Shown here in pieces: positions 1-10,486 of a stretch of DNA of 64,000 nucleotides. Source of the stretch: Nitrospira tepida (GTDB lineage: Bacteria > Nitrospirota > Nitrospiria > Nitrospirales > Nitrospiraceae). The stretch lies in assembly GCF_947241125.1 (NCBI RefSeq), contig NZ_OX365700.1, forward strand, positions 558,001 to 622,000. Reading direction: 5' to 3'. Each line of letters starts with the position of its first letter. The first letter of the stretch is position 1. A program made the position numbers and the translations under genes. The notes under the pieces were generated by a model. That model saw nothing but the letters and a program-made list of their open reading frames with translations, was not told the DNA's origin and ran no database searches.

Positions 1-47
1 GAATAGCGCGGCGAGGCTTTCTCGACAAGCGTTGGCAAGGAGAGGCA

Positions 48-1565
<1,518 letters not shown>

Positions 1566-1587
1566 GAGCTGAAACCGTCCATTGCCC

Positions 1588-1711
1588 TCGGCCGTTCAAA
1601 ACGGTGCTCCAACGCGGCCGCAGGGAGCCTGGCGACTGAGTCGTACTGTTGCAGTACGTCACAAGGACAGGCGACTGAGAACGAAGTTGGGGGCCGTTTT
1701 CAACAAGCCGA
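1588..1711. repeat. Inverted-repeat (MITE-like) element between atpA and atpG
   Basis: The 147-base atpA-atpG gap is mostly one element with imperfect terminal inverted repeats. The left end at 1588-1604 reads TCGGC-C-GTTCAAAACGG. The right end at 1694-1711, reverse-complemented, reads TCGGC-TT-GTTGAAAACGG. Inside is a short hairpin, GTACTG-TTG-CAGTAC, near 1645. No transposase is encoded. The right end stops one base before the atpG ATG and leaves no recognisable Shine-Dalgarno there. Only one copy is seen in this window. Confidence 0.55.
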
Positions 1712-1712
1712 T

Positions 1713-2600
1713 ATGCCCAGTCTACAGTCACTCCGCCGCAAGATCGCGGCGGTCAAGAATACACAGAAGATCACCAAGGCCATGAAGATGGTCGCGGCCG
1801 CCAAGCTCAAGCGGGCCCAGGACCGGATCCTGGCGTTGCGTCCCTACAGCCACAAGTTGCGGGGGGTGATGGCCAATTTGAGCACGCGCGTGAATCGCGC
1901 CGCGCATCCCCTGCTGCAGAAGCGGGGAGAGAAGGTCATCGAGGTCCTGGTGGTCACGAGCGATCGCGGGCTCTGCGGGGCCTTCAACGCCAACATTCTC
2001 CGCAAGTCCATGGAGGTGTTGCGCGAGTTCGAATCCCGCGGCGCCAAGGTCAGCGTCAGCATCGTTGGCCGTAAGGGCCGCGACTTCCTCACGCGGCGTC
2101 CCTGGACGATCAGACAGAACTGGATCGGGTTCTTGGACCGCCTCACGTTTGAGCACGGGGTCGATATCGGCAGCGAGTTGTCGGACGCCTATACTAAGGG
2201 CACGTTCGACGAACTGTACGTGGTCTATAACGAGTTCAAGTCAGCGATCCAACAGCGGGTCATCGTCGAAAAGCTCTTTCCGATCTCCGCCGATTTCTTG
2301 TTCGGCCAGGGTGATCAGGCGAGCGAAAGCCAAGCCGCGGGGGGCAGCTATCTCTACGAGCCGGATGAGGACCAGTTGCTGGAGGCCCTCCTGCCCAAGC
2401 ACGTTCAAACGCAGGTCTATCGTATCCTGCTGGAATCGTTTGCCGCGTTTTACGGCGCGCAGATGGCGGCGATGGACGGGGCCACGCGCAACGCCGGCGA
2501 GCTGATCAAGAAGGTGACCCTGTACTACAACAAGACCCGCCAGGCGGCGATCACGAAAGAACTGATGGACATCGTCGGCGGCGCCGAAGCGTTGAAATAG
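1713..2600 (+). CDS. atpG: F1F0 ATP synthase subunit gamma
   Basis: Central rotor shaft of F1, coupling ring rotation to catalysis in the alpha3beta3 head. The protein has 295 residues, the usual size. It begins MPSLQSLRRKIAAVKNTQKI, the typical N-terminal helix, contains the conserved SDRGLCGAFN segment, and ends with the helix containing the family's A-ATKNA-like stretch (DGATRNAGELIKK). The ATG lies directly after the inverted-repeat element and lacks a clear ribosome binding site, so initiation may depend on coupling or on a structured leader. It sits between atpA and atpD in the normal order. Confidence 0.97.
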   Translation: MPSLQSLRRKIAAVKNTQKITKAMKMVAAAKLKRAQDRILALRPYSHKLRGVMANLSTRVNRAAHPLLQKRGEKVIEVLVVTSDRGLCGAFNANILRKSMEVLREFESRGAKVSVSIVGRKGRDFLTRRPWTIRQNWIGFLDRLTFEHGVDIGSELSDAYTKGTFDELYVVYNEFKSAIQQRVIVEKLFPISADFLFGQGDQASESQAAGGSYLYEPDEDQLLEALLPKHVQTQVYRILLESFAAFYGAQMAAMDGATRNAGELIKKVTLYYNKTRQAAITKELMDIVGGAEALK

Positions 2601-2601
2601 A

Positions 2602-4162
<1,561 letters not shown>

Positions 4163-4199
4163 GCCGGCTTTCTCGATAAAAGAGAGCACAAAGGAAAAG

Positions 4200-4622
4200 A
4201 TGGCAGGAAAGTTGTTGCTAGAAGTGGTGACGCCGGAGAAGCTCCTGTTGAGCCAGGAGGTCGATGAAGTCATTGCGCCTGGCTCGGAAGGTGAATTCGG
4301 CGTGCTGCCGGGCCATTGCCATTTTCTTTCGACACTCAAGATCGGCGAATTGCGCTACCGTTCCGGCAACAACACCGGGTACATGTCCGTCCTCTGGGGG
4401 TTTGCCGAAGTCACCCCGACCAAAGTCACCATCCTGGCGGAAATCGCCGAGAAGGCCGAAGAGATCGACATCGAACGGGCGCAGGCGGGGGTGGAAAAGG
4501 CCGAGGCCCGCTTGAAGGCCGGCACAATCTCCTCTGAACTCAAAGAAGCACAGATCAGCCTCGAAAAAGCCCGTCTGCGGAAAAAGATCGCTGAACGAGC
4601 CCGGCGCGGCGGACATGCCTAA
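4200..4622 (+). CDS. atpC: F1F0 ATP synthase subunit epsilon
   Basis: Epsilon subunit of the central stalk, which modulates rotation and inhibits ATP hydrolysis. The 140-residue protein has the N-terminal beta-sandwich (LLLEVVTPEKLLLSQEVDEVIAPGSEGEFGVLPGH is spread over residues 5-40) and a C-terminal helical hairpin rich in A, E and K. It starts 37 bases after atpD, with an AAAGGAAAAG ribosome binding site. An open frame continues in phase straight after its TAA stop. Confidence 0.96.
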   Translation: MAGKLLLEVVTPEKLLLSQEVDEVIAPGSEGEFGVLPGHCHFLSTLKIGELRYRSGNNTGYMSVLWGFAEVTPTKVTILAEIAEKAEEIDIERAQAGVEKAEARLKAGTISSELKEAQISLEKARLRKKIAERARRGGHA

Positions 4623-4778
4623 TTGCGTGACGATCATCCCGACCCCGATTCGTACCCTCCACGCCCTCATCGAATTCTGATCCGTCTCATACGGTTGCTT
4701 ATCCTCCTCGTCCTCCTTGCTGGGGTGTATTACTACGCCATCCTGCCGCTGCTGGGAATGTTGGGCTTAAGAAACTAA
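4623..4778 (+). CDS. Possible small membrane protein immediately downstream of and in frame with atpC
   Basis: A 51-codon open frame starts with TTG directly after the atpC TAA and stays in the same reading frame to a TAA at 4776-4778. The product would begin RDDHPDPDSYPPRPHR, a charged, proline-rich head, followed by one hydrophobic helix of about 25 residues (LLILLVLLAGVYYYAILPLL) and a short tail GMLGLRN. No strong Shine-Dalgarno precedes the TTG. It could be translated by termination-reinitiation, arise from readthrough of the atpC stop, or not be expressed. I do not recognise a family. Confidence 0.4.
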   Translation: MRDDHPDPDSYPPRPHRILIRLIRLLILLVLLAGVYYYAILPLLGMLGLRN

Positions 4779-4818
4779 TCCATCTTCCCAAAGTCGATCA
4801 CGCCTATCCGTCAGGGTT

Positions 4819-4914
4819 GGGAGCGACGCCCGTATGGTCCCTTGCTCCCGGAGCCCGCACGATCTGAATGTGCTCGCTCGACGGCCGCAGTAGGACCATA
4901 CGGGCATCGCTCCC
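4819..4914. repeat. Long inverted repeat in the gap before the HNH-like gene
   Basis: Two 22-base arms, 4819-4840 and 4893-4914, are reverse complements with a single mismatch (GACGCCC against GGGCATC) and are separated by 52 bases. No T-run follows either arm, so this is not a standard intrinsic terminator. It may be a remnant of a small mobile element or an mRNA structure at the end of the ATP synthase operon. The rest of 4779-5091 holds nothing else I can identify. Confidence 0.5.
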
Positions 4915-5091
4915 ATGGGATAATTGCTCGGGAGGTAATGGCGAGAAACAACCTTTCCGCCCGTTGCTTCCCTCGTGTGCACAATTTGTTTAGGATTTGG
5001 AGTAAGAAGTCGCCTGGCACCATTTCATGGTTCTCATGTTGGCTGGGAAGTGGTTGTGACATCCTGACAAGTCGCTGACCGAGGTGAATTC

Positions 5092-5994
5092 TTGAGTAAC
5101 GTGTGTGCGCTGTGCGACCGGAAGTGTGAATTGAAGCTCTCTCATATCATTCCGAAGTTTGTGATCGACTGGCTGAAGACCACTCAGCCAGGTTCGCTTA
5201 GAGCTGGAGGTGCTCCGAATCGCCGAATTCAAGATGCTTACAAGATCCCACTCTTATGTGGTGGATGTGAAAGCCAGTTTTCGAAATGGGAGACGAACTT
5301 CTGCAAAAAGGTGTTTGCTCCATATCATAGGAAGCAGTCAGCTAGCTTGGTCTATGGGCCATGGGCAAACAAATGTCTTGTTTCAATTTCCTGGCGCGTG
5401 GTTCATTTCATCAAACGCCAGTTTGGTATAAGACATTTCAGCCAGACCCAGACATATGAATTAGATAAGGCGATAAATAGCTGGCACCGCTTTCTTTCTG
5501 GAAATGAGATGTCCATTGGTCTCTATACACAACACCTTCTACCCCTCACGATAATTCACGAACATACGATTCCGAACCTCTCACCATTTATGAACCGTTA
5601 TCTCATCGGTTCCGTCGACATCGATGTGATTCGGTCTGAAAGAATGGCATATGCATTTGCGAAACTTGGACAAATACTTCTCTTTGGTCGGATTATGGAC
5701 GAGAACCCAGAACATTGGTCTGGTACGGAGGTCGCCGCTGACTCTGGCAAGATTGAACCGGGGCCCTACTCTGTCCACGCTGTGGTGATGGACTTTCTCA
5801 ATGGGCGAGCTAACCGTGCAGGCTATCTATTATCCACTATGTCTAAAAAGCAAAAGGATCTTGTAGAAACTTCATTGATCAAGAATGTATCTGAATTCAG
5901 CAAAACAGATCTTGCCAGAGCTATGGCCGCCGATGTGTCTTTCTCTGGGAACCAAGCATTCGAAATAACCGGCAGCCAGGAGCCATCTGAATAA
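5092..5994 (+). CDS. Low-GC zinc-finger/HNH-like protein of unknown function
   Basis: This 300-residue protein has C-x2-C at residues 5/8, the segment SHIIPKF at 17-23, and a second C-x2-C at 56/59 followed by SQFSKWE. Two knuckles around an S-H-I-I-P motif resemble a treble-clef/HNH-type zinc site, as in a widespread family of uncharacterised bacterial proteins. Nuclease activity is inferred only. The start is TTG, chosen because GAGGTGA lies five bases upstream and because the frame opens with the CxxC. Base composition and codon use are clearly more A+T-rich than the neighbours, which suggests horizontal acquisition. It stands alone, flanked by an inverted repeat and an acetyltransferase gene. 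Confidence 0.75.
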   Translation: MSNVCALCDRKCELKLSHIIPKFVIDWLKTTQPGSLRAGGAPNRRIQDAYKIPLLCGGCESQFSKWETNFCKKVFAPYHRKQSASLVYGPWANKCLVSISWRVVHFIKRQFGIRHFSQTQTYELDKAINSWHRFLSGNEMSIGLYTQHLLPLTIIHEHTIPNLSPFMNRYLIGSVDIDVIRSERMAYAFAKLGQILLFGRIMDENPEHWSGTEVAADSGKIEPGPYSVHAVVMDFLNGRANRAGYLLSTMSKKQKDLVETSLIKNVSEFSKTDLARAMAADVSFSGNQAFEITGSQEPSE

Positions 5995-6059
5995 TTGTGC
6001 TGATCAAGCAAGTGGAAACAATCTGCACAAAAGCATTTCCACTACTGAGCTAGCAGGCC

Positions 6060-6614
6060 ATGCAGTTCCCCATCGAAGCCAAGCTGAAGGACGGGACGTC
6101 GGTGGAGTTGGTCCTGGCCGACCATCGGGATTGGCCGGCGCTGGCCGCTCTCTATGAGCGGATCGTGGCGGAAGGCATCTCCTATCCTCACGATCGGCCG
6201 CTGACGCTGGATCAGTTTCAAGACTATTGGGTGCGAGGCAAGAGCACGGTGGTCGCCTATGAACGGCCGCGGAAGGACCAGGCCGATCTGCTCGGGGCCT
6301 TCTACCTCAAACCGAACTGGCCCGGGCGGGCGAGGCATGTGGCGAACGCGGGCTTTATCGTGGCGCCGGAGTGGCGTCGTCGTGGCTTGGGGTGGCTGCT
6401 CGGCGCGGTGATGCTCGACTATGCCAAGTCCTTGGGCTATCGCAGCGTGCTCTTCAACCTCGTGTTCTCTGACAATCACGTTGCCCGAGGCTTGTGGGAG
6501 AAGCTGGGCTTCCGCGTGATCGGAACGATCCCGGGCGCCGTGCGGAAGAACGACGGCACCTACCAGGATGCCTTCATCATGTTCCGGTCGTTGCTGTCGG
6601 ATGGACAGCGTTGA
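6060..6614 (+). CDS. GNAT family N-acetyltransferase
   Basis: Predicted acetyl-CoA dependent acetyltransferase of 184 residues. The acetyl-CoA pyrophosphate-binding motif is visible as VAPEWRRRGLGWLLGAVMLDYAKSLG at about residues 100-125. It is followed by the FNLVFSDNHVARGLWEKLGFRVIGTIPGA strand-helix typical of GNAT enzymes that act on amino groups of small molecules or proteins. The substrate cannot be told from the sequence. GC content returns to the genome norm here, unlike the preceding gene. It converges with the ABC ATPase gene downstream. Confidence 0.9.
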   Translation: MQFPIEAKLKDGTSVELVLADHRDWPALAALYERIVAEGISYPHDRPLTLDQFQDYWVRGKSTVVAYERPRKDQADLLGAFYLKPNWPGRARHVANAGFIVAPEWRRRGLGWLLGAVMLDYAKSLGYRSVLFNLVFSDNHVARGLWEKLGFRVIGTIPGAVRKNDGTYQDAFIMFRSLLSDGQR

Positions 6615-6689
6615 TGGGGACTCGATCTGGGATTGTCCATAGTCCAGCCCCGTAGCCGATCGCGGGAGCGCATTTTGTCGAGAACAGGG

Positions 6690-8003
6690 TCAGCGGTAGG
6701 AACCGACGGGCTTCCTTGAGTTTTTGGGTTCGAACCGATTGGTCCATTCGACCAGCGGCCTGACGAGCCCGCGCATCTGGCCGCTGAAATCCCCGCGCGC
6801 CGAGTCGCCGGCCAGGGGATCCACGACGGTAAATCCTGCCGCCTGCCGTTCGAAAAAATGCACGTGGAAGGGTTCTTGGCAGAAGGCGCTCGGGCTCACG
6901 AAGAAGGTGCCCTCCGTCAGGAGGTTGCCAGGAATCCAGGCGGTTCCCACAAAACGGCCGACGGGCCGCACCGATCCCCGCCATTGCGGATCGAGATCGA
7001 ACGTTTCGAACAGGTCGACGCCCTGTTCGTTCGTGATCGTCACGCTCGGCGTCACGGGCGAGCAGGGACGCAGCACCTCATATTCCATCTCGACCGCAAA
7101 GCTCTCGCGCACGTCGATGGTGTCCGTGAGTTCTCCGTCGCAGTTCTTGACCCGGATGCTGCACAGTCTCATGGTACTGTCGCCGGGGGCGGTCCGCAGG
7201 TCGGGCCACTCTCTGAAGGACCAATCGTCGAACCCTCCGTGCAGGTAGGACGAGACGACCTGGTGCGCCGGGCCATCCGCCACGAGCCGCCCTTTCTCCA
7301 GCAGCAGCACCCGATGGCAGAGTCGGCTCATGGCCTGCATGTCGTGCGACACGAGCACGATGGTCTGTCCCTTTGACCCGAGGTCCTGCATCTTCTGCAT
7401 GCACTTCTTCTGGAACTGGAGATCGCCCACGGCCAACGCCTCGTCCACGAGCAGGATTTCCGGATCCAGATGCGCCCCGACCGCGAAGGCCAGCCGGACA
7501 TACATGCCGCTGGAATAGCGTTTGACCGGCGTATCCAGAAACTGTTCGACGCCGGAGAAGGCGACGATTTCGTCGAATTTCTTCCGGATTTCTCGCCGCT
7601 TCATGCCGAGAATGCTGCCGGTGAGATAGATGTTGTCCCGCCCGGTCAGTTCGGGATGGAAGCCCGTTCCCACCTCCAGGAGCGTGCCGACCCGTCCGCG
7701 GACGACCGCGCGTCCGGATGTCGGCTCCGTCACCCTGGACAGGATTTTCAGCAGGGTGCTTTTGCCGGACCCGTTCCGGCCGATGATGCCGAACACGTGG
7801 CCGCGCGGGATTTCAAACGACACGTCCTTGAGCGCCCAGAGAGGTTGACGTCCGGATGCTCCGCCGGAAGATTCCGCGCGCCCGCGGAGCAGCGATGCGG
7901 CCTTCTGCGTGATCCGTTCCGCAAGAGAGCCGGAGGAGTCGGCCGACGTTCCGATATGATACTGCTTGGTCAGGTGCGCCGCCTCTATCGCGATATCGTT
8001 CAC
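6690..8003 (-). CDS. ABC transporter ATP-binding protein, O-antigen/teichoic acid exporter type (Wzt-like)
   Basis: Cytoplasmic ATPase of a polysaccharide export ABC transporter. It has Walker A GRNGSGKST, the LEVGTGFHPELTGRDNIYLTG segment diagnostic of Wzt/TagH-type ATPases, signature YSSGMYVRL and Walker B ILLVDEALAVGD. A C-terminal domain of about 150 residues resembles the Wzt carbohydrate-binding domain (NEQGVDLFETFDLD, then FHVHFFERQAAGF). The frame is open to 8117, but homology begins at DIAIEAAHLTKQY, so the GTG at 8003 is preferred. The partner permease (Wzm) and glycosyltransferases are absent nearby, so it is an orphan or works with a distant permease. Confidence 0.88.
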   Translation of the reverse strand: MNDIAIEAAHLTKQYHIGTSADSSGSLAERITQKAASLLRGRAESSGGASGRQPLWALKDVSFEIPRGHVFGIIGRNGSGKSTLLKILSRVTEPTSGRAVVRGRVGTLLEVGTGFHPELTGRDNIYLTGSILGMKRREIRKKFDEIVAFSGVEQFLDTPVKRYSSGMYVRLAFAVGAHLDPEILLVDEALAVGDLQFQKKCMQKMQDLGSKGQTIVLVSHDMQAMSRLCHRVLLLEKGRLVADGPAHQVVSSYLHGGFDDWSFREWPDLRTAPGDSTMRLCSIRVKNCDGELTDTIDVRESFAVEMEYEVLRPCSPVTPSVTITNEQGVDLFETFDLDPQWRGSVRPVGRFVGTAWIPGNLLTEGTFFVSPSAFCQEPFHVHFFERQAAGFTVVDPLAGDSARGDFSGQMRGLVRPLVEWTNRFEPKNSRKPVGSYR

Positions 8004-8178
8004 GGCATTCTCGCAGATGTTCTTGTCGCTCTGAGTGAACCCCTTCGGTCCCGGGACCGAAGGGAACGAGACGGGATGACCCTGTTCTCCAGGGGTGTGC
8101 CCGTGATGGTCGCGCACCGGATCGGGAAACCGCCGATCGCGGGCGTGCCAGTAGAACCGCTAGATTCAGAGCGAATGG

Positions 8179-8262
8179 TTACCAGTAGGCAAAGCGAAGA
8201 TCAAAGCGGACGGAGGAGTACGGCATTCCTTTTATCGTATCGAGCGCATCCCGAACAGTCAT
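8179..8262 (-). CDS. Possible 27-residue peptide or gene remnant
   Basis: A short open frame with an excellent ribosome binding site (GAGGAG, seven bases before the ATG) and a promoter-like sequence upstream at 8288-8316. The product starts MTVRDALDTIKGMPYSS and ends with VRFDLRFAYW, an alternating pattern with a terminal aromatic residue. It is unlike any protein I can name. It could be a leader peptide ahead of the ABC ATPase, an independent small protein, or the start of a truncated gene. Confidence 0.35.
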   Translation of the reverse strand: MTVRDALDTIKGMPYSSVRFDLRFAYW

Positions 8263-8287
8263 GGGATTCTCCTCTATGTAGCTTTAT

Positions 8288-8316
8288 CCTATACTCTTTA
8301 TGACCGCGCGACGCAA
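8288..8316 (-). promoter_or_regulatory. Sigma70-like promoter for the 8262 small ORF
   Basis: On the minus strand TTGCGT (8316-8311) is followed after 17 bases by TATAGG (8293-8288). The -10 is about 26 bases upstream of the small ORF's start codon, leaving room for the GAGGAG ribosome binding site. The call rests on consensus match only. Confidence 0.35.
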
Positions 8317-8683
8317 CCAGGCCTGTTCATTGATCGTCAGATTGTTATGACATCTTAGCGGACTTAATGCAGATGCGCCATGTCGAATGGCCGGTTGAAG
8401 TCGAAACACTGGGCCCAGACATTTGACGGTCAGTTAACAGGAGGGTCGCCTGTGTTGTGAACTAGGGGATTCCCTAGGCGGGCTTCAATGCGATCAGCGA
8501 GATGACCTCTACCGGTTTCCTCGAATGGCAAGATCTTTCCTGAACAGAGGGAAGGACGTTGGACCCAATCGGGCGCTTCATCCCGGCGCGACCGGTTGAG
8601 GGAAATCGGCGCTCGTCCGTGTGCGCCCATCGAGATCAGACGTGTCGGCCCGCCCCTCTTGTCCGAGGCGCCGGTGATCGATT
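8317..8683. other. Intergenic stretch with no recognised gene
   Basis: Between the small-ORF promoter and the 3' end of the Anbu gene I see no convincing coding sequence, RNA gene or repeat. Short open frames here lack ribosome binding sites and recognisable protein sequence. Confidence 0.5.
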
Positions 8684-9454
8684 TCAGGGAGCGGGTGTGC
8701 CAGGAATCTCGGAAGACGAGCGAGTGCGCAGGGGCAGGGCATCAAGCAGCCGATCGACCCACTTCGAAGGTAGCTTTTCGACCGATTCGCAAATTCTGGA
8801 TTGCCACCAGGAGGAAATCTCGACGAGGTCCTCTTTCTGAAAGCGGTGCTCGGCGATATCGAAGGTATCGTGCCGATAGAGCACGACATCCAGGGGATAC
8901 TCGACGCTGGTGGAACTGGTCCGCGTCGCGTCAAAGGCCAGGAACCCCACCTTCAGGGCAAGGTCCATGCTGGAGTTGTACCGCAGCACGCGGTCGAGCA
9001 GTGGTTTTCCGTAGCCGGTTTCGCCGATGATGCAGTACGGAGTGCCCTCGCTGACTTCCACCCAGTTGCCCTGAGGGTAGATGAGATAGAGCTTGTGTTC
9101 ATGGTCATTCTCCAACTGTCCTCCCACGAGTGCGTGGAGATCAAACATCAACCCCGCCTTGTCGAGGGCTTGTTTATCTTCATCCGCCACCCGGCGAATC
9201 TGGGCCGCGAACACGTTGACGGCTTTGAACAGCTTGTCGAACGTCTGATCGCTCTCCCCGATGGCCTCGTCGAAATACGTCACGGCCTTGTCCCGCACGG
9301 AACGCAGCCCCGAGGTCATGAGAAACATCGAATGCCGGCCGTGCTGGTGAATGGAGACTTTCCGCGCCGTGATGCATTCCGCTCCGGTCGTCACTCTCGT
9401 GTCGGCGATCCCGACCAGCCCGTCCGCCACTTTCATGCCCAGACAAAAGGTCAT
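8684..9454 (-). CDS. Anbu, proteasome-like peptidase (ancestral beta subunit homologue)
   Basis: Ntn-hydrolase fold protein of 256 residues. It starts M-T-F-C-L-G, so removing Met exposes Thr as the expected N-terminal nucleophile. DTRVTTG near residue 18 and the KVSIHQ region with its lysine fit the proteasome/HslV catalytic core, and MTSGLRSVRDKA fits the Anbu subfamily. Anbu assembles into helical or ring-like multimers; its physiological substrate is unsettled. The start codon overlaps the alpha-E stop (ATGA), indicating translational coupling. The ATP-grasp/alpha-E/Anbu order matches the conserved Anbu operon, which often also carries a transglutaminase-like gene that is not present here. 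Confidence 0.93.
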   Translation of the reverse strand: MTFCLGMKVADGLVGIADTRVTTGAECITARKVSIHQHGRHSMFLMTSGLRSVRDKAVTYFDEAIGESDQTFDKLFKAVNVFAAQIRRVADEDKQALDKAGLMFDLHALVGGQLENDHEHKLYLIYPQGNWVEVSEGTPYCIIGETGYGKPLLDRVLRYNSSMDLALKVGFLAFDATRTSSTSVEYPLDVVLYRHDTFDIAEHRFQKEDLVEISSWWQSRICESVEKLPSKWVDRLLDALPLRTRSSSEIPGTPAP

Positions 9455-10431
9455 TGTGCCTCCGCTCCCGTGATTGTACTGTGGATCGGACGGGGGGCAA
9501 AGAACGTATCAAAAATGGCCTCCCCGACGTGATTGAGGTGCGCTTGAAACCGGTCCACGAATTCATGCAGGCCGCCGGCGACGCATTCCTCGAGATCGGC
9601 GAAGTCCAACTCCGCGCGAAGCCGCCCCAGTCGTTTCTCGGCCTGGTTCTGGTAGGCTCCGTGCTCGGAGCCGGAGATGGCGTGCAGCGAATCCTCGCTC
9701 TTGATGAGACAGTACCGGATTGCCCTGGGAAAGGTGGCATCGAGGATCAGGAACGCGGTGACGCCGTTCGGCGAGATGCGGCCGAACCGTTTGTAATACA
9801 TTTCAAGCGCGCTGGCCGACTTCAACAGCGCGGACCACTGGATGATGTCGAACGGCGTGCCGACCTCGGCCACGTTCGGCAGCAGCATGAAGTACTTGAC
9901 GTCCAAAATACGGGACGTCTTGTCCGCCCGCTCCAGGAGGCGGCCGAGCCGGGCAAAATGCCAGCCTTCCCCGTGCGACATGGTGGCGTCGGTGATCCCC
10001 AGGAAGAGGTGGCTGGCGGCCTTGACCTCCGCCAAAAAGGCGTGCAGATTTCGGCTGGACAGTCCATGAGCCACGGCGTCTCGGACCATCAAGTGGAAGC
10101 GGTTGACCTGCTCCCACATGTCGGTGGAGATGATCTCGCGGACGGACCGCGCATTTTCCCGGGCGGCCGCCAGGCAGGACAAAATGGAATTGGCGTTCGC
10201 GGCGTCCGCCGACAGAAAGTGGATCACGGTCTCCTTCGTGGCCTTTCCATAGCGGCTCGTAAAACTCTCGTGATCGCCCGTGGTCGCCACCAAAGGCTCC
10301 CACTGCTCGGCCGTGCCTCCGGGAAGGTCGAGGGTCAGATTGAGGTTGACCTCGATGAAACGGGCATAGTTCTCCGCCCGCTCAATATACCGGTTCAGCC
10401 AGTAGATGGAACTCGCCACCCGGCTCAGCAT
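9451..10431 (-). CDS. Alpha-E domain protein of the Anbu/ATP-grasp operon
   Basis: A 326-residue, mostly helical protein starting MLSRVASSIYWLNRYIERAENYARF, which is diagnostic of the alpha-E (DUF403) family. Conserved segments include YNANSILSCLAAARENARSVRE-like text (ANANSILSCLAAARENARSVREIIS begins near residue 77) and LGRLLERADKTSRILDVKYF. Comparative genomics links the family with circularly permuted ATP-grasp enzymes in a proposed peptide-modifying or peptide-synthesising system; no reaction is established. It lies 55 bases after the ATP-grasp gene and overlaps the Anbu start. Confidence 0.93.
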   Translation of the reverse strand: MLSRVASSIYWLNRYIERAENYARFIEVNLNLTLDLPGGTAEQWEPLVATTGDHESFTSRYGKATKETVIHFLSADAANANSILSCLAAARENARSVREIISTDMWEQVNRFHLMVRDAVAHGLSSRNLHAFLAEVKAASHLFLGITDATMSHGEGWHFARLGRLLERADKTSRILDVKYFMLLPNVAEVGTPFDIIQWSALLKSASALEMYYKRFGRISPNGVTAFLILDATFPRAIRYCLIKSEDSLHAISGSEHGAYQNQAEKRLGRLRAELDFADLEECVAGGLHEFVDRFQAHLNHVGEAIFDTFFAPRPIHSTITGAEAQ

Positions 10432-10486
10432 CGTCGGCCGGTCGCCGGCTCGCCGCCGGTTCGCTGTTCGATGATGAACGCATCAT

